From positions 9,492,745 to 9,556,744 of the forward strand of contig OZ020262.1 of assembly GCA_963971285.1 (NCBI GenBank): a stretch of DNA of 64,000 nt. Direction: 5' to 3'. The position numbers and the translations under genes are program-made. Origin of the DNA: Astropecten irregularis. Its lineage: Eukaryota; Echinodermata; Asteroidea; Paxillosida; Astropectinidae. The stretch's first letter is position 1; each line of letters starts with the position of its first letter. The notes beneath the pieces were generated by a model. It saw only the letters and a list, made by a program, of their open reading frames with translations. It was not told where the DNA came from and ran no database searches. Positions 1 through 13,174 of this stretch are shown piece after piece.

Positions 1-75
1 CAGACGGTTGAACAAGCTTATAGTTAATTATATTCAATCATAGATACATAATGTAAGGTCATTTGTCTGGCCTTA

Positions 76-295
76 TATGCTTTGTGTGTGGATTTACTTG
101 TAGTTGACACTACTGACCAACACCGTATAGACCTTAATATTCACGGTGCATTCGGCCTACATTTGAAGCAGTGCAATCAAACCGTGGCTTGGATTCAAAA
201 CAGTCTGGTACCCGTTTTCGTTTTCAGAATTGGTTTTATCTTTTCCAATGGGTATACAAGGAATGTGACAAGATGGATGCACCGGGTCTAGAGTT
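76..295. mobile_element. inverted-repeat element, same family as 62098-62255
   Basis: TAGACCTTAATATTCACGGT, GTCTGGTACC, TTTATCTTTTCCAATGGGTA and GTGACAAGATGGATGCACC recur in inverted form at 62098-62255. Confidence 0.7.
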
Positions 296-2200
296 GAAGT
301 TATTGGAAATTTAATCCAATGAAGTTTGAACAAAGAAAGAAAGATTCCAATTTCAAATTGTCTGATTTTTTTTCATTGGCATCAGAAGTTGGAATTAGGG
401 GCGGAATGTTAGCGCTTGCCCCGGGCACCGTTTTCCCTAATTATGCCACTGCTCTCAGCATGCTAAGTGACAAGCTACGCAAATGCATGCAACATGACCT
501 AGCAGATTATGCATTGTACTCTTCATTTCTTTCAAAATATTAAGTGTTTAATTGTTAACAATATGTGTCAGGATCTATATATCATATAGCTTCTTCGCGG
601 TGGTTTAGAATTAAGAATTTTTGTTATGGCAACAATGCATTAAAATTTTTGCTATCTTCCCGCCTAAATATCCTCCACATTATCGTCTGTCAGCTCACGT
701 AGGCCTACTTGGAGCTATAACTTTCTTAAAATGGCTCCAGCGATGGATTTTGTCAGAGGTCATTTTTCACAGACTTCTTCAGCCAACAAAAGAGCAAATA
801 AATGGCGGTGAAATAGCGGTATAGACGATTTGAAAGGCAGATTCTGACATGGAGAAAATTAAGTGGTAGTCCGAAGTGGCGAAAGCTGTGCAAAGCTTAT
901 ACCTAGCTTTGGGCTTTACATGCTGAGTGCTATCGAAGTCCACCGTAACGGTATAACCGTGTGTGTGGACCTCGCAGCCCGGTTGAATTAAGGCACGTAC
1001 TTAAGCCGAAGACTCAGCACCGATATTGCCTTTAATAAGTCAACATGGTTTTAAGTCTGCTGGATATCCGTGACAAGTGATGTGTGCAACGTTTGACAGA
1101 TGACAGGACAGTAGTAGAAATCCACTACCAAACATGCAAGGACTCCATTATATAGGTCAAATGAAATGAAGATGTTTGAAAAAACACGTACAACCACGTA
1201 TAGCACATGTTATCTGATCTAGCTAACCTTACCTACCAGCCTGCATACCCCGATTCTCGCCAATATAACGCTGCAATGATACGAAACGTATCAGTTTCAG
1301 CCTGGGCAAAAGTCTATACGGTGGTCTAGAAACAATAAGCCAGCGATTTTTTATTTGTTCCCTTTCAAGGAATAGAAAGTAGGTCACGCTGGTAATGGAG
1401 TCGAGTTTGAATAAACTAAGCCGAGGGAAAAGTAGGCCCTATTCACCATGCACAAGTCAAACAGGTCTTCAATGCCTTTTAGGGGAAATAAGATGGCTTG
1501 TCACTCCACTTCACCCGGTTAGATTGATTCGACACAATTTATATCACTTTATTACTTTGTTTCCCAGTTCTTGAGAGGCGGGTAAATACAATATGCAGCC
1601 AATATATCAATGGTACAATGGTGTAAGGAGACAGGCGAAGATTATGTTTTCATTAAAATTGACGTCAGGTGTCAAACTTAATTAATTCTGTCAACAAAAA
1701 ATCAACAGTCACTGACTCTGATTGGCTATTTCCATTATCAGCAAATCGGTCATAATTATGTCCCGACATTTCCGTCTTATAAAATATAAATTTTGTCCTT
1801 CTAAAAATAAAAACCTCGTTGTTTTCATTCTATAGAATAGCGTACAGCTTAATATTCAGATATGTAATTAAGCACAATGCGCTGGTATGTTTGTTATTAT
1901 CAACCCACAAAACTAATAAGCCATAAAAATATTGGTTTTTCTTAGTTGTGCTGGTGGCATTCACCTATAATACCGTAATTACAACGTGAGAATACATGGC
2001 TTCATCCGTTCCTGTTCATTTTAATTTCCGGACTCGTGAGGAAAGATTAGTAATAAGATATGTCAATCTTAGTATCTGAAACGTTGTTGTTGTTGTTTTT
2101 TATATGATAACAAGTCGAATCAAAATAATAAATATATATATCACAGGATTGAAGTGCGTTTGAATGTATTTTCATGTGAAATCCATATATTTTTCATAAC
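296..2200. other. no gene recognised
   Basis: A+T-rich sequence with only short open frames and no convincing exon, RNA gene or repeat. Confidence 0.5.
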
Positions 2201-2349
2201 GTGGATTGTTTTTTTCACGAAGCACTACGATTGATCGTAACTCCAGTTACGAAGGATAAGCCCATCGTATCCTACGTAGGGCTTCAATGCATCATATACG
2301 TCCTACGATTGAAAAAAAGTTACGATGCGTTTGGTGAAATCCACCCCTG
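2201..2349. mobile_element. family C MITE
   Basis: Family C ends are GATTTCACAAAGC-like and the inverse GTTTGGTGAAATC, with ACGATTGATCGTAACTC and GTTACGAAGGATAACCCATCG inside. This copy runs from TTTCACGAAGCACTACGATT to TTTGGTGAAATCCACCCCTGG. Confidence 0.8.
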
Positions 2350-2756
2350 GTGTAATAATTATCCGCTGTGGAACTCCTTCCTGTTTTCCTAGGCTTAGAA
2401 CAACTTGTTAGCAATTATCTTTCTGCTAACAGTAAAAGAGAAAGAACCTAAATCTGCAGCTGTTCCTATCACGTCTACATCTAAGGATACCGGATACCGG
2501 ATACCAACGATCCAACTCCTGCTACCGAGTCCTCTTAATGACACGATCGGTTTTCCAATTAACCAGTGAGTGAGATGGGCGATTACTGACATAGATCGCC
2601 CTGATATCGCCGGCCATCTTGGTGCGGATTTCACCAATTATTTTAATGACGTGCCGAAAAACAGCAGGACACGCGGTTTACATGTCAGTGCAATGTATTA
2701 ATGAGCATACCAAGAGTGAGATAAGTCTCCTTGTATACGAAGTCCTTACAGAAATA

Positions 2757-3129
2757 TTTAAAGGCAATTTCATACTCTGGTTATTTTGTCAAAGAAATTC
2801 AGATTCATGGGCATAAATATCAAGAACGATGCAGGAACAGTCATCTGTGAAATTCCCAGTCGCATACGGTGTCTACTTTTTGAGGAAACAGTGAAAACGC
2901 CCACAGTATTTTAAAAATCTTTTCACGGGATTTGCGATCTTCCGAAGATCAAAATTGTTTTTGGTCAGTTGGTTTTACTCTTTTCTGTTTAAATACAGCA
3001 TTTCAGGCACAACGTTTTTATCGGCATATGTTTCTGCCATTACCATCTTTATACCCTGTGTAAGTTATAGGTAAATCAGTGAAAATTTCTGTTTCGGTAT
3101 GCTACTAAAGTATGATACTACCTTTTAAA
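2757..3129. mobile_element. family B inverted-repeat element
   Basis: Family B has ends close to AAAGGTAGTATCATACTTTG and its inverse, with internal marks GATTCATGGGCATAAATATC, CACAGTATTTTTAA and TTTCTACCATCACC. This is an older copy with several changes in the left end. Confidence 0.75.
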
Positions 3130-3379
3130 ACGGTTCCGAAAAATATCATGATTTGTTTACAGGTAGCAATTTTATTATTTGATTGTAAAACGCCGATTGT
3201 AAAACGCCAATTAAAGTCATCATAATTATTCAGGGTTGTAAAATAAATTTACCTCGTTAACCTTGAAATAATGACAATATTAAAATTGCATTTGTTTTAT
3301 TGCGCCATTATACTACTTCTTTAAAACGGGGTCAATAGTCTCTACTTGATGTACTCACTACTCCGCTCTTTGCAGATGT

Positions 3380-3594
3380 CCTTTAAAAATATTTCGAGAT
3401 CCCCGAGATCAAAACTGTTTTCTGTCTTTGTTTTACACTTTTCTAGATAAATAAACCATTTCAGGCGGACATATTTTAACGAAATGTTTCTACCAACACC
3501 ATCTTCATACCCTGAATGTTATACGTAAATCTGTGAACATTTCTGTTTGGGTATATTGTTACCAATTCCGTATTTTACCTTTAAAATAATTATG
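3380..3594. mobile_element. truncated family B element
   Basis: Only the half with GAGATCAAAACTGTTTTC, GGATAAATA-like, TTTCTACCAACACCATCTTC and GTGAACATTTCTGTTTGG remains. Confidence 0.7.
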
Positions 3595-3948
3595 TTGATT
3601 CCATCACAGACCGTAAAAAAGCAGTACAACAAGCAAGCGAGAAAGAGGTGAATAAATGTATGTGTATGCGAATGGAAAAACTCTGCTGTGTTAATCAACA
3701 CTCGACGGAAATTGGAATTAGGCCTGTATTGAATACAATGGCTACCCAACCATGCATGGTGTTGGGGAAAAACTCAAAAGGCTGCATTTTGCCTGGGGAA
3801 TACTAGGACGTGTATGAAATCGATACCGAACAAAATATCCAATTTTCTGCTCTGATTCAACAGCTGTTTAATTATTCTGTATAAGGTCGCGTTCTGTTTA
3901 TTACGCAGTCCAGCACTCATGTACGTGTATTCTCAGCTACATGATACA

Positions 3949-4163
3949 CAAACCTCGGCTCAGACTCAGACTCCGGCTCAGGCTCCGGCTTCGTCTCTGT
4001 CATCCATTATGCTGAAAATATTGCTAGTTGTGGTTTTTCATTGTGAAGCTGAAGCTCTGTTTTCCTTTTTAAACCAGGGAATCTACTTCCGAACCGCAGC
4101 CAAAAGCCTCTGTTTTGATACCCGTTATTTTATAATGGATTCACGAAATGGAGCGGGAGCCTG
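3949..4163. mobile_element. family D element
   Basis: Family D has purine/pyrimidine-biased inverted ends rich in GGCTCAGGCTCCGGCTC, with an internal GATACCCGTTATTTTA and GAAGCTGAAGCTCTGTTTTC. Five copies are seen in this window. Confidence 0.8.
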
Positions 4164-4170
4164 AGCCGAG

Positions 4171-4356
4171 CACCAAAATTTGCTTAAGCACCAAAAACCT
4201 TTGTAAATGAAATCAGTATGCCAGCCAAAACTCCTTGTGAATGTTATGCTCTGCAAACAATGGTTGAGTACAAGTCAAAAGCAGTGAACAGTCATGGAAC
4301 ACGTTTCATGCTTACGCAAATTGTGTGCTTAAGCAGCTCTATGAAATCGGCCTCTG
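4171..4356. mobile_element. family A MITE (TTAAGC subtype), abutting a family D element
   Basis: Family A ends are close to GGGCCAATTTCATAGAGCTG, then runs of GCTTAAGCACCAAAA, with an inverse copy at the other end (GCAGCTCTATGAAAT). The body carries CCAGCCAAAACTCCTTGTG. The left terminus is missing where it meets the family D element at 3949-4163. Confidence 0.8.
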
Positions 4357-4541
4357 GTCATGTGATTATATTTCAACGGATGAACTATTTCATTCACAGA
4401 TGGTATGTATAGTACGACCAAAAAGTTGAATATTTAATGAAATACCAATGAAGGATTTGTATTGACATAATATACAATGCATGGTTATTTTCAGATGTTT
4501 TGAACCTCAGTATTTGATAATTTGCAAACCGGTCATAAGCT

Positions 4542-4780
4542 GGGGCCAACTTCGACATAGAGCTGCTTAAGCACCAAAACTTGCTTAAGCACCAAAACTT
4601 GCTTTTAAGCACCAAAAACCTTTCCAGTATGCCAGCCAAAACTGCTTGTGAGTTTTGGCCGGTCAAAAAGCAGTAAACATCACATGCAATTTTGGTTGGT
4701 AACCCTGTACGTTTGATCAAGGAAGACTTTTCATGATTAAGCAAATTTTGTGCTTAAGCAGCTCTATGAAATTGGCTCCT
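4542..4780. mobile_element. family A MITE (TTAAGC subtype)
   Basis: Complete copy with GGGGCCAACTTC and ATAGAGCTGCTTAAGC at the left and the inverse at the right; the left subterminal GCTTAAGCACCAAAACTT motif is repeated in tandem. Confidence 0.85.
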
Positions 4781-5154
4781 GGTGGGGCGCGCCCACTTAA
4801 ATACATGTTAAACGATCGAGGGAAGGTTAAGAGAAAAATTTGCAAGTTAAATGCATTTCCAAGCTTGTTTGCCGCGGGAAACAAACAGAACAACTACCCA
4901 TCTTTACTACCCTCGCCCGCTGCAAGGTAAATACCACTCTATCGTGATATCACGTACAGTTCCTGTATTTACTGCACAAACAGAAACCATGGAATGAAGA
5001 GTGTATGGTACAATCATACGATCGATGGTAGCTGGTATACTGTCACTAAAAGCTATATCAAGCTAGTACTTTGGAGAGCTAAGCTTCCATTTAGACAACT
5101 GAACTGACCTCCAAACGTTCTTATATTACACCCATCTTCAGTTTGCTCTAGTAG

Positions 5155-5398
5155 GCCTGGGAGTTTCATAAACTGTTAAGCAAAAAAATTTGCTTAGCAC
5201 AAAAATGTCTCGCCCAATAAATAGAAACACCATTGAAAATTCCATTTGATATTAGTGGTCAGTGAACAACAGCCAAAGAACAATCACAAGTGATACACAA
5301 CACATGGACATTTTGTTGTTTATAACCCTGTTTTTATTAAGACAGAAATGTCATGCTTAGCAAATTTGTATGCTTAACAGTTTTATGAAATTGGCCCG
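5155..5398. mobile_element. family A MITE (TTAGCAC subtype)
   Basis: Carries the subtype body AACAGCCAAAGAACAATCAC and ATACACAACACATGGA, and ends in the inverse terminus TTTTATGAAATTGGCCC. Confidence 0.85.
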
Positions 5399-6117
5399 TT
5401 CTATCTGTATTCTGTTCAGTCTGTGGTTTGACCTCATTGCAATGGTGTTTCAATCATTCTTGGTTTATCAGAGTAGCGAAAATGGCATCATGGTTGAATT
5501 TGTAAGCAGTTAAAAAGTTGTGACTCATTTGGTATTTCGGTCATACACGTGGTGAGCCTCTACCCACTCGTTTTATCAGTCATCAGTGGGCCTAATGTAA
5601 CGTGCTTGAATGATATACTTTTCAGTGCCTGCACGGGGATACATTGTTTCGAAAGAGAGAAATAACATGACATAACGATATCATTCCAATCTGTCGCCAC
5701 CGCAATTTACCAATTTACAACTGTTTCTCTTTGAACATTCAACACACAGTCCATTTCCATTATCATCAGAATGTGATGTGGTGTCTCTTCCATAGTGACT
5801 CACAAATTCCGTCATTTTTTGGTCATCAACGACGACCAATGTTGTCAGCAATTGATGTGCATTTTTTGGCTAAATTTGGTTATTGGGAACAGGAGGCTCT
5901 TGTCGGTGGATTTGTAGCCGTGAAACGCGAGCGAATTACGGCACAAATGCGCCTGCAGCTGCGGTGGTGTCCGCGGTCTGCGTTCTGAACCACACGGGGA
6001 AACACAACCAGCAAAGAAACACACATGGGAAGAATACCATTCCAAGGACTCATAAACACCAATTCATGTTTCTGAATTAGATCAATATGACTGAAGATTG
6101 ATTACAACTTTTATAAT

Positions 6118-6345
6118 TTGAGAAAGATTTGAGGCTTTGCATGGTGACAATGTGGATCGGTATGCGAAACACCATGTAATATCCATTCGAACTTTCGCAC
6201 TTTTCATTTCGTCGCACTTCTAAATAGGTCAACGTTTCGACTGATGATGACTAAAGCAGGCTAGTCGAAACGTTGAGACCTTACGAGAAGTGTGACGAAA
6301 TAAGAAGTGTGAAAGTACGAACGATTCTTACATGGTGTTTCCGCA
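6118..6345. mobile_element. palindromic element also found at 51340-51470
   Basis: GAGGCTTTGCATGGTG and TTACATGGTGTTTCCGC at the ends, with an inner pair GTCAACGTTTCGACT and AGTCGAAACGTTGAG. A partial relative (GAGGCTTTGCATGGTGACAA, TTTCGTCGCACTTCTGG) lies at 51340-51470. Confidence 0.75.
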
Positions 6346-7060
6346 AACCGACCCCCATACCAACTTGTACTTCGTAAACCAACGTGTAAGCTATTGGCAT
6401 TGCACAAATGCAAAACGCAGGAGTAACAACCAAAAAATAGGGGAAGAAGTTGGGAATAAAAATTACGATGTAAATTGAATACGTGACGTGTTTTAAAAAC
6501 GTAACTAGAGCGTGGCGTGACACGAGACAAAACAAAAATGATATGCGTAAAGTGTGAAGAGTTTTATAAGTTACGGTTGGTACATTGCAGGGAAACATTA
6601 CGTGGCAGAAAAGTTTCCAAACGAAAAAAATCCGAAAACAAAAAAAGCAGGTCACGACCCCTGTTCAGTTTCGAGACTTTCTAAAGTTCATACTAGTGAC
6701 GTGGACATTTAATTGGCTAGTGTGAACGAACCCAACACTAATACCTCTACAAGCTGCGAAGACTTCACAAAATGCAAGCGTCACGCTCAATTTCAACACG
6801 CAACTGCCGTCACGCTAGCGTGATCAGACGTCAGCTGGGCGGGTCTTGCGTGACATTATTTAAATGAACCGTGATGTCTGCAGTCAGATATACTTATATC
6901 ACTATGCCATTTGGCATTTCAATTTCATTGTAGGATAATTTCTTTATTCCGTTACATCGGAGTGAGTATGGCCACATACGTGGTTTGCGTTTTGCCTAAA
7001 TTAGGCCTAAATATTATAATTATGTATATCAATTATGTACACCAATCATTGTAAAAGAAT

Positions 7061-7162
7061 ATGGCTGTGTATAGCTCAGTTGGTAAGAGCTTCGGTGATG
7101 CAGTGTTCCGAAGGTCACTGGTTCCAATCCCGCTCCATTTTTTCTGTGTTCACTTTTCAATG
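7061..7162 (+). repeat. tRNA-like SINE fragment
   Basis: D-arm-like TAGCTCAGTTGGTAAGAGC and T-arm-like GGTTCCAATCCCGCTCCA, followed by the shared tail TGTTCACTTTTCAATGA. The anticodon stem is poor and the T-loop is changed (TTCCAAT), so this is not a functional tRNA gene. Confidence 0.75.
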
Positions 7163-8177
7163 AATAAAAAGAATATCCTTGAGAAAACAATTGTGAATGT
7201 GAGAAAATGCAGGATACAATCTTACAACATTGATAAGAATTTACTAACATTGGGATTATTGAATTCTATATATTGTACATACTTTGATAATAGTTAAAGT
7301 CCAATAAAGTAATTAACACTTTGATAATTGCAGACCTACCAGCATGAGTAATTTGCATAAATCATGAATTGACCAATAGCTGGCGGTCACTACCAGCAGG
7401 TTTGCGCAGTGATAACCAATCAAAAGCTCCACTGAGCCAACCCATGATTGTCAATGGTTCCCTGTTATACTTTGTCGCAATAAACAATGAAGAAAAGTTA
7501 TTGGTTACCAGTGATACCTCGCCCTGTGATTGGCTGATTGTCCGAATAGACATGTCCAAGTCCATCCATCGTTTACCCTACAAACAGGTATGACGTCAAA
7601 TACTTCATCTTAATGGCTCAAGTCAATACCATGGTTATCAATGGTTTCCTGGTAACCAAGTTATCAAACTGACTGTAAACACAGTGGTAATGATAATGGT
7701 GAATTATGTCACATCAAACACAAGGTTGTATTATACATAGTCCGTAATTTAGATTTTATTGAACCAGGTCGTTTTCCTACCAGCAACATCTGTCTTGATT
7801 GTCATCATTTTATCGTTGACTTATTTAATTTGTTTTCAAATGTTTTTATGGTCAGTCGTAAAAAAAAGAAATGAACAATTAGTTTGTCGATGTAAATGTT
7901 TGCTACGCAACACATCTGGCGATGTGATTATTAATAGGATAATATCGTGTGTCAGGATTTTACGAGTATTTCATGGAAACTGCTCTGCAGTGTAGGCCTA
8001 TCATGCGTCATATGGTATCATGCATATCAAACCTTCAGTACAAATACATTAATCATGTCAAAAAAGGACAGCTTACATCAATTACATTCAATTTACTGAT
8101 AGCATTAATATTATGAAAAAGCAGCAATCCACGTAAAATGCAGTTCGTTATGCATACAATAAATCTATTTGCCTTTA

Positions 8178-8392
8178 CGAAACCAGGCTTGTGGCTAGGC
8201 TTGGAACTTATTTCGCTATACCGCCATTTTAGACCCATAAAACGAAACGAAGGGATTGGGCAACATGACGAAGCCAAAGAAAGGCCCCAGCTTCGTCATG
8301 TATCTCAAGCCCTTCATTTCATTTAGGACACAAAATGGCGCTACAGCATAATAAATCCAAAGCCTAGCCTCAAGCCTCATTTCATAAAGGCC
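8178..8392. mobile_element. palindromic element
   Basis: The outer GGCTTGTGGCTAGGCTT pairs with AAGCCTAGCCTCAAGCC, and the inner CATGACGAAGCC pairs with GCTTCGTCATG. Confidence 0.75.
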
Positions 8393-9356
8393 CTATCATT
8401 CACACGTATAGTATCTTTTTGGTGCGGCCGAAGTTGAAACATTGTCACCAAGTATGAAAAATGGACAGCGCAGCATTTACAACTTAAAAAAAGATGTCAA
8501 CGAGTGACAGTAACAACAACATCCCACCACACACGTCAAAAATGTCGGTTGATTTAACATTTTGACGGTAGAGCAGGTGGGGGAGTTTATCGTGGGTCGT
8601 GTACGTGTGTGTGTCATCGGCAACAAATATCGCCGCCGACAACAACTCATTTGGGACACTCGAACGATTCGATTCTGGAATTCAAACAAGAAAAAGAATG
8701 CAAGGAGATAAAATAAAAATGTCATCCATCTCATTGTTGGCGGGATGGCGTGACGATCAGTTGAGAAGGTCGTAGCGGGCGGAATCGGGCGGGAAATAAA
8801 GATAGGCGCCACTGTTATAAGGGGTGGCTTTTCACTGTGTATGTCATCCCACAAACAGATGCTACGCGTTGAAAAACATACACAGAGTGTAGTGGCATTT
8901 ATACAACACCCTAGAGATTGTTAAACCGACCGCTTTTTCATAGATGAGAATGAAATCGCCTCAAGACATCATGTCCCAACTTTAAGAGTGGAGATGTTCA
9001 TACTTTTTAATGTCATTCATGGTGATGCATTGCGTATGTGTATAATATGACTTTATCACGTAGTCCGTGTTTTATGACCTACATTGCAAGTCCTTATGCG
9101 GTGCCGCCAGTACCTCGTTACGGCCGGGATTCATCAAGATTGTGTCTAATCCAAACCCTGGAATCTTAAACATGGGTAAACCAGATGATCGCCACAACAT
9201 TCAATTTGCACATTTTTGACTCAAACGACCCGCCGAGTGGACTGCCCTTTTCCTGCTGCCCACAGACGGAAAAACTTAGTGATCCGTGAATTTTCAATAC
9301 AAAAGCGTCCGAACTTTAAAATAGTTCGGGTCACATTTTCCCACGACATAGGGGTT

Positions 9357-9569
9357 TTACGAAACGGAGGCACGGGCTACAGCTCCATTTCGTGAATCCA
9401 TTCGCAAAAACGGGTATCAAAAATAGAGGCTTTTGGCTGCGGTTTGGAAGTAGATTCTGTACTTTGAAAAGGAAAACAGAGCTCCAGCTTCAATGAAAAA
9501 CCACAGCCTTTATTTTCAGCATGTGGATGTCAGAGCTGGAGCCTGAGCATCCGTTTTGTAAACCTCCAT
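9357..9569. mobile_element. family D element, inverted
   Basis: TTTACGAAACGGAGGCACGG at the left; GAGCCTGAGCATCCGTTTTG at the right; internal AACGGGTATCAAAAATAGAG. Confidence 0.85.
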
Positions 9570-10023
9570 CGTGAAACATTGCCTTAATGTTATGGTCATG
9601 GTGCATGCTCCCTTTTGCACTTTGATATCACCGTAATATTCAAGAAATTTTAAGAGGAAATAATCTATTCACCCGTTTATTATTTCCATAAACTTTCTCT
9701 AGGATTTGTAGAGACACTGAGAGAAATATTGTCTTTTGCCTGCTACAAATTATTCCTCCTGCTTGCAGTGCAGTGGGTTTATTCGGAATAAAAATTGTCT
9801 CGTGTGACATGACCCTTGAAATCAAAAGACATTGGACATTATCAGACTCGTGGTGGCAGCAGATACAAGTTTGCTGCCACCAACGTCATCATAAATTCTT
9901 TAGACGCGAATGCCTTTAATCTTAAAAGCCAGAGACGCCCCATATGCATACCACAGTGTGAAAACAATCCCTATCAAAGTGTGAACATGATCTCATTCTT
10001 CAGAACATAGTTCAGAGCATACC

Positions 10024-10265
10024 CGGGACCAATTTCACTTCCCTGCTTAGCACAAAAGTTTGCTAACCATCAAATTTCTGTCTTCATAAAAACAGAATTA
10101 ACAACCAAATGCCCATGTGTTGTGCATCACTTGTGATTGTTCTTTGGCTGATGTTTGCTGACCATGAATATCAAATTGAATTTGTAATGGTGGTTTATTT
10201 TATTGAGACAAGACATTATTGTGCTAAGCATTTTTTTGTGCTTAGCAGCTCCATGGAATTGGCCC
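10024..10265. mobile_element. family A MITE (TTAGCAC subtype), inverted
   Basis: The reverse complement of the subtype body is present (GTGATTGTTCTTTGGCTG), between CCAATTTCACTTCCCTGCTTAG and CAGCTCCATGGAATTGGCCC ends. Confidence 0.85.
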
Positions 10266-10850
10266 CCGCCGATTATATTCCTTCCCATCTTCTTGTCATT
10301 GATAATTTTGTTTACCGTCGACAGCTGCGAAGCTGCTTTATAATGTAGGCCTGCTAGAACGCATTAGAGTGTTAAGTACACCATCATGTTTAGTTCTATA
10401 CTTGGGTGCAGATCAAGGATTGCTTGGATGCACCGCCAAGTATTTTGCCTATTCGTGACGTCATCTGTACATCCGGGCATTGCACTTGTTTCCCGCCAAG
10501 TATTTGTTTTGGTCTGAACTTTACGTTAGTATCACCGTCAAGTCGTTTAAAGCAACATTAATATACCATTTCGATGGTTCTCAACTTCGCCAATATTGAT
10601 TATTCGGCAATAGTAAAATGTCAAATACAAAGAAAACAGTGACATCATTGTCCCGAACACACACCCTGGCCTGAAAATCTCCGAAATTTCAGAGGGATAA
10701 TGTATCAAATTCTGAACCTTTGGTATACCACATAATAGAATGCGTTTCATGAAAGGTATGGAGTCAGTTTCATTTAATAAAGGTTTGCAAGATTCCCTTC
10801 GTGAAGCAAAATGACAAAAAGAAAATGTCCGGTTGGCTGAGTGCAATAGT

Positions 10851-10968
10851 CAATTTACGAAGCGCTGCGATCGATCGTAACTCGAGTTACGAAGGGTAAC
10901 CCGCTGCAATGCATCATAACTCCTACAATAGTCAGTTACGATGAGTTTGGTGAAATCGTCCCCAAAGG
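10851..10968. mobile_element. family C MITE
   Basis: Contains CGATCGATCGTAACTCGAGT, TACGAAGGGTAACCCG and the end GAGTTTGGTGAAATCG; internal deletion relative to 43162-43305. Confidence 0.8.
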
Positions 10969-11391
10969 AAGCACAACATTGAAGTCGTTACAAAATGTCT
11001 GGCTGTACGGGTTTATAGTCGTTTGTCGATCCCAGCTCTATTGCATTACCAAGGCCCATGATTCACTCTTTCCCAAATCCCAAAGTGAGGCCAAGGCCAA
11101 TACAAAATCCTTCTTCATCCATCAATGGCCCCGCCCCTCTCTTATGTAAACCCTAAGAACTTCACTGGTAAACGAACAGCCTTTATAATTTATAAGACGG
11201 TTTCCATGGAATATCTAACTTTGATGTAATCTGTACAATAATGGGCAGCTTATAGTGAGGTCAGTTCGTGTGGACGGAACGATCAATAACAATTAGCTAT
11301 AATCAAGCAGTATGCATATCAACTAAATAGCGTGTACGTAATAATGAATGCAGAACAGTACACAATAATATCGGTGTCCGTCAAATACCAA

Positions 11392-11641
11392 GGACACATT
11401 TCACAGAGCTGCTTAAGCATAAAATTTGCCGTTAAGCATGAAAAGTCTTACTTGATCAAACATGATTACCAACCAAAATGTTCATGTGATGTTTACTGCT
11501 TTTGACTTGTATTCGGCCATTGTTTGCTGAGCATAACATTCACAAGGAGTTTTGGCTGGCCGCTACTGATTTTATTTATACCAAGGTTCTTGGTGCTTAA
11601 GCAAAGTTTGGTGCTTAAGCGGCTCTATGAAATTAGCCCCA
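11392..11641. mobile_element. family A MITE (TTAAGC subtype)
   Basis: The left end CACAGAGCTGCTTAAGC and right end GGCTCTATGAAATTAGCCCC are inverse; the body is the inverted TTAAGC-subtype sequence (ATAACATTCACAAGGAG). Confidence 0.8.
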
Positions 11642-12519
11642 GGATGTTTATCAAAGGTAACTGTCTAACATTAGATTTTCAACCGAGCATTAAAAAAAAG
11701 CTTGAATGTCTCATATTCTCAGAAATTTTACATTTTACCTTTTAACAGGTTCCCATCTTGTTTTTAATATAACTATTTATAATCTTAATAATCAAACGGA
11801 AGTCAAACCAAAAAAGCGTAAAATACGTTTCATTGAATGATATTAAAAACAACAGCTTTACTCCAGAATGCAATGACTGATCTTGTCATTATTATTGTTT
11901 TTATTTCAAGGAATCAGGTTAATTTCTTCGATGTCAATTAATACTGCAGCATCAAAGGGCCAATAAGATAATAATTAAGAGTCTCCTGTTGTTCCTTGTG
12001 ATAATTCTACTGACACAAAATGACACGAGACGTCAATCAGCGCATAGGACTAATAAACTATCCATCCTGAACACGAATTTACGGACAATAACCACTGAAA
12101 GTATAATTAACTGAATTGGCGACCGAGCATCTCTCAACTAAAAACCTTACAAGTAACCAATAAAAATGAGACCTATATTGATGGAAATTTGTGCCTTGTT
12201 ATGCTGTCAATATCAAGCCATTTGCAGGTGGCTGAAGGGTCGGCTGGGGTTTCTGTTGATGGGTGATTGTTGGTGTAGGTGATTAGTGGTAACGAAGCTG
12301 GGAAATCACCACATCTCGCAAGAGATTTCGAATAAAATGATAGAGTTTCGCTTTATGTTCATAACCATAAAGGGTCCCTGGTGCTTTCTTGGTCAATTTC
12401 CACGTCAAATTGGGACAAACCATAGAAAAGTGAAGACAAAAAAAAACGATTTAAAAGTTCGGGGTTTAGTATAAAATCACAATATTGCAACGCGTGACAA
12501 TGGGACACCACCAACATAG

Positions 12520-12615
12520 GGCTGGGTAGCTCAGTTGGTAAGAGCGCCGGTAAGGTATTCCGGAGATCGCTGGTTCGAATCCCGCTCCAGTCAATTCTTC
12601 TTTGTTAACTTTTAA
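12520..12615 (+). repeat. tRNA-like SINE
   Basis: GGTAGCTCAGTTGGTAAGAGC (D-arm), GGTTCGAATCCCGC (T-arm, intact TTCGAAT loop), then the tail CTTTGTTAACTTTTAA. It has intact A- and B-box-like sites but belongs to the repeat family. Confidence 0.8.
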
Positions 12616-12926
12616 AAGATTATTATGTATTTGGACCCATGTATATTTCGATGTAATACTTATAAATGGAATTCCTTTCAACGTTTTCTCCAAAATTTCC
12701 CTTGAACTTGGTTCCTAGGTTTGAAAACATTTTCTGCAAGACTTAGTCATGAAGTGCAAATAGCAACGAACACCTCGCAAAGTAAATGTGGCATAATATA
12801 CCGCAATTGGTATGATACTTAAGACCTTAACCATAGGTGCAGAAGAAAAACCATTCCACTAAACTAATTATGATAATTATGGTTCTATCCCATTAAACCT
12901 AAGCATGTGAATAGATGTAGATGATC

Positions 12927-13174
12927 AGGGGACACTTTCATAGAGCTGCTTAGGACCAAAAATTGCTTAGCACAAAAATAGCTTGCCCAATAAAACAAAC
13001 CACTGATTGAATATTCCATTTGATATTCATGGTCAGCGAACAACAGCCAAAGAACAATAGCAAGTGATTGATACACAACGCACGGAAATTTGGTTGTTAA
13101 TCCTGTTTTTACTAAGACAGAAATGTCATGCTAAGCGAATTTTTGTGCTAAGCAGCTTTATGAAATTGGCCCCA
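12927..13174. mobile_element. family A MITE (TTAGCAC subtype)
   Basis: Left end GGGGACACTTTCATAGAGCT and right end GCTTTATGAAATTGGCCCC. The body has CAACAGCCAAAGAACAATAG. Confidence 0.85.

Larger units (their letters stand above)
6346..9356. other. mostly unassigned intergenic sequence
   Basis: Apart from the SINE fragment (7061) and the palindrome (8178), no feature is supported. The minus-strand frame at 8854-8477 is rich in rare residues and has no recognisable domain. Confidence 0.5.

Noticed and set aside
12520-12615. tRNA gene
   Set aside because: The D- and T-arms look good, but the acceptor and anticodon stems pair poorly and several copies share a non-tRNA tail, so it belongs to a SINE family.
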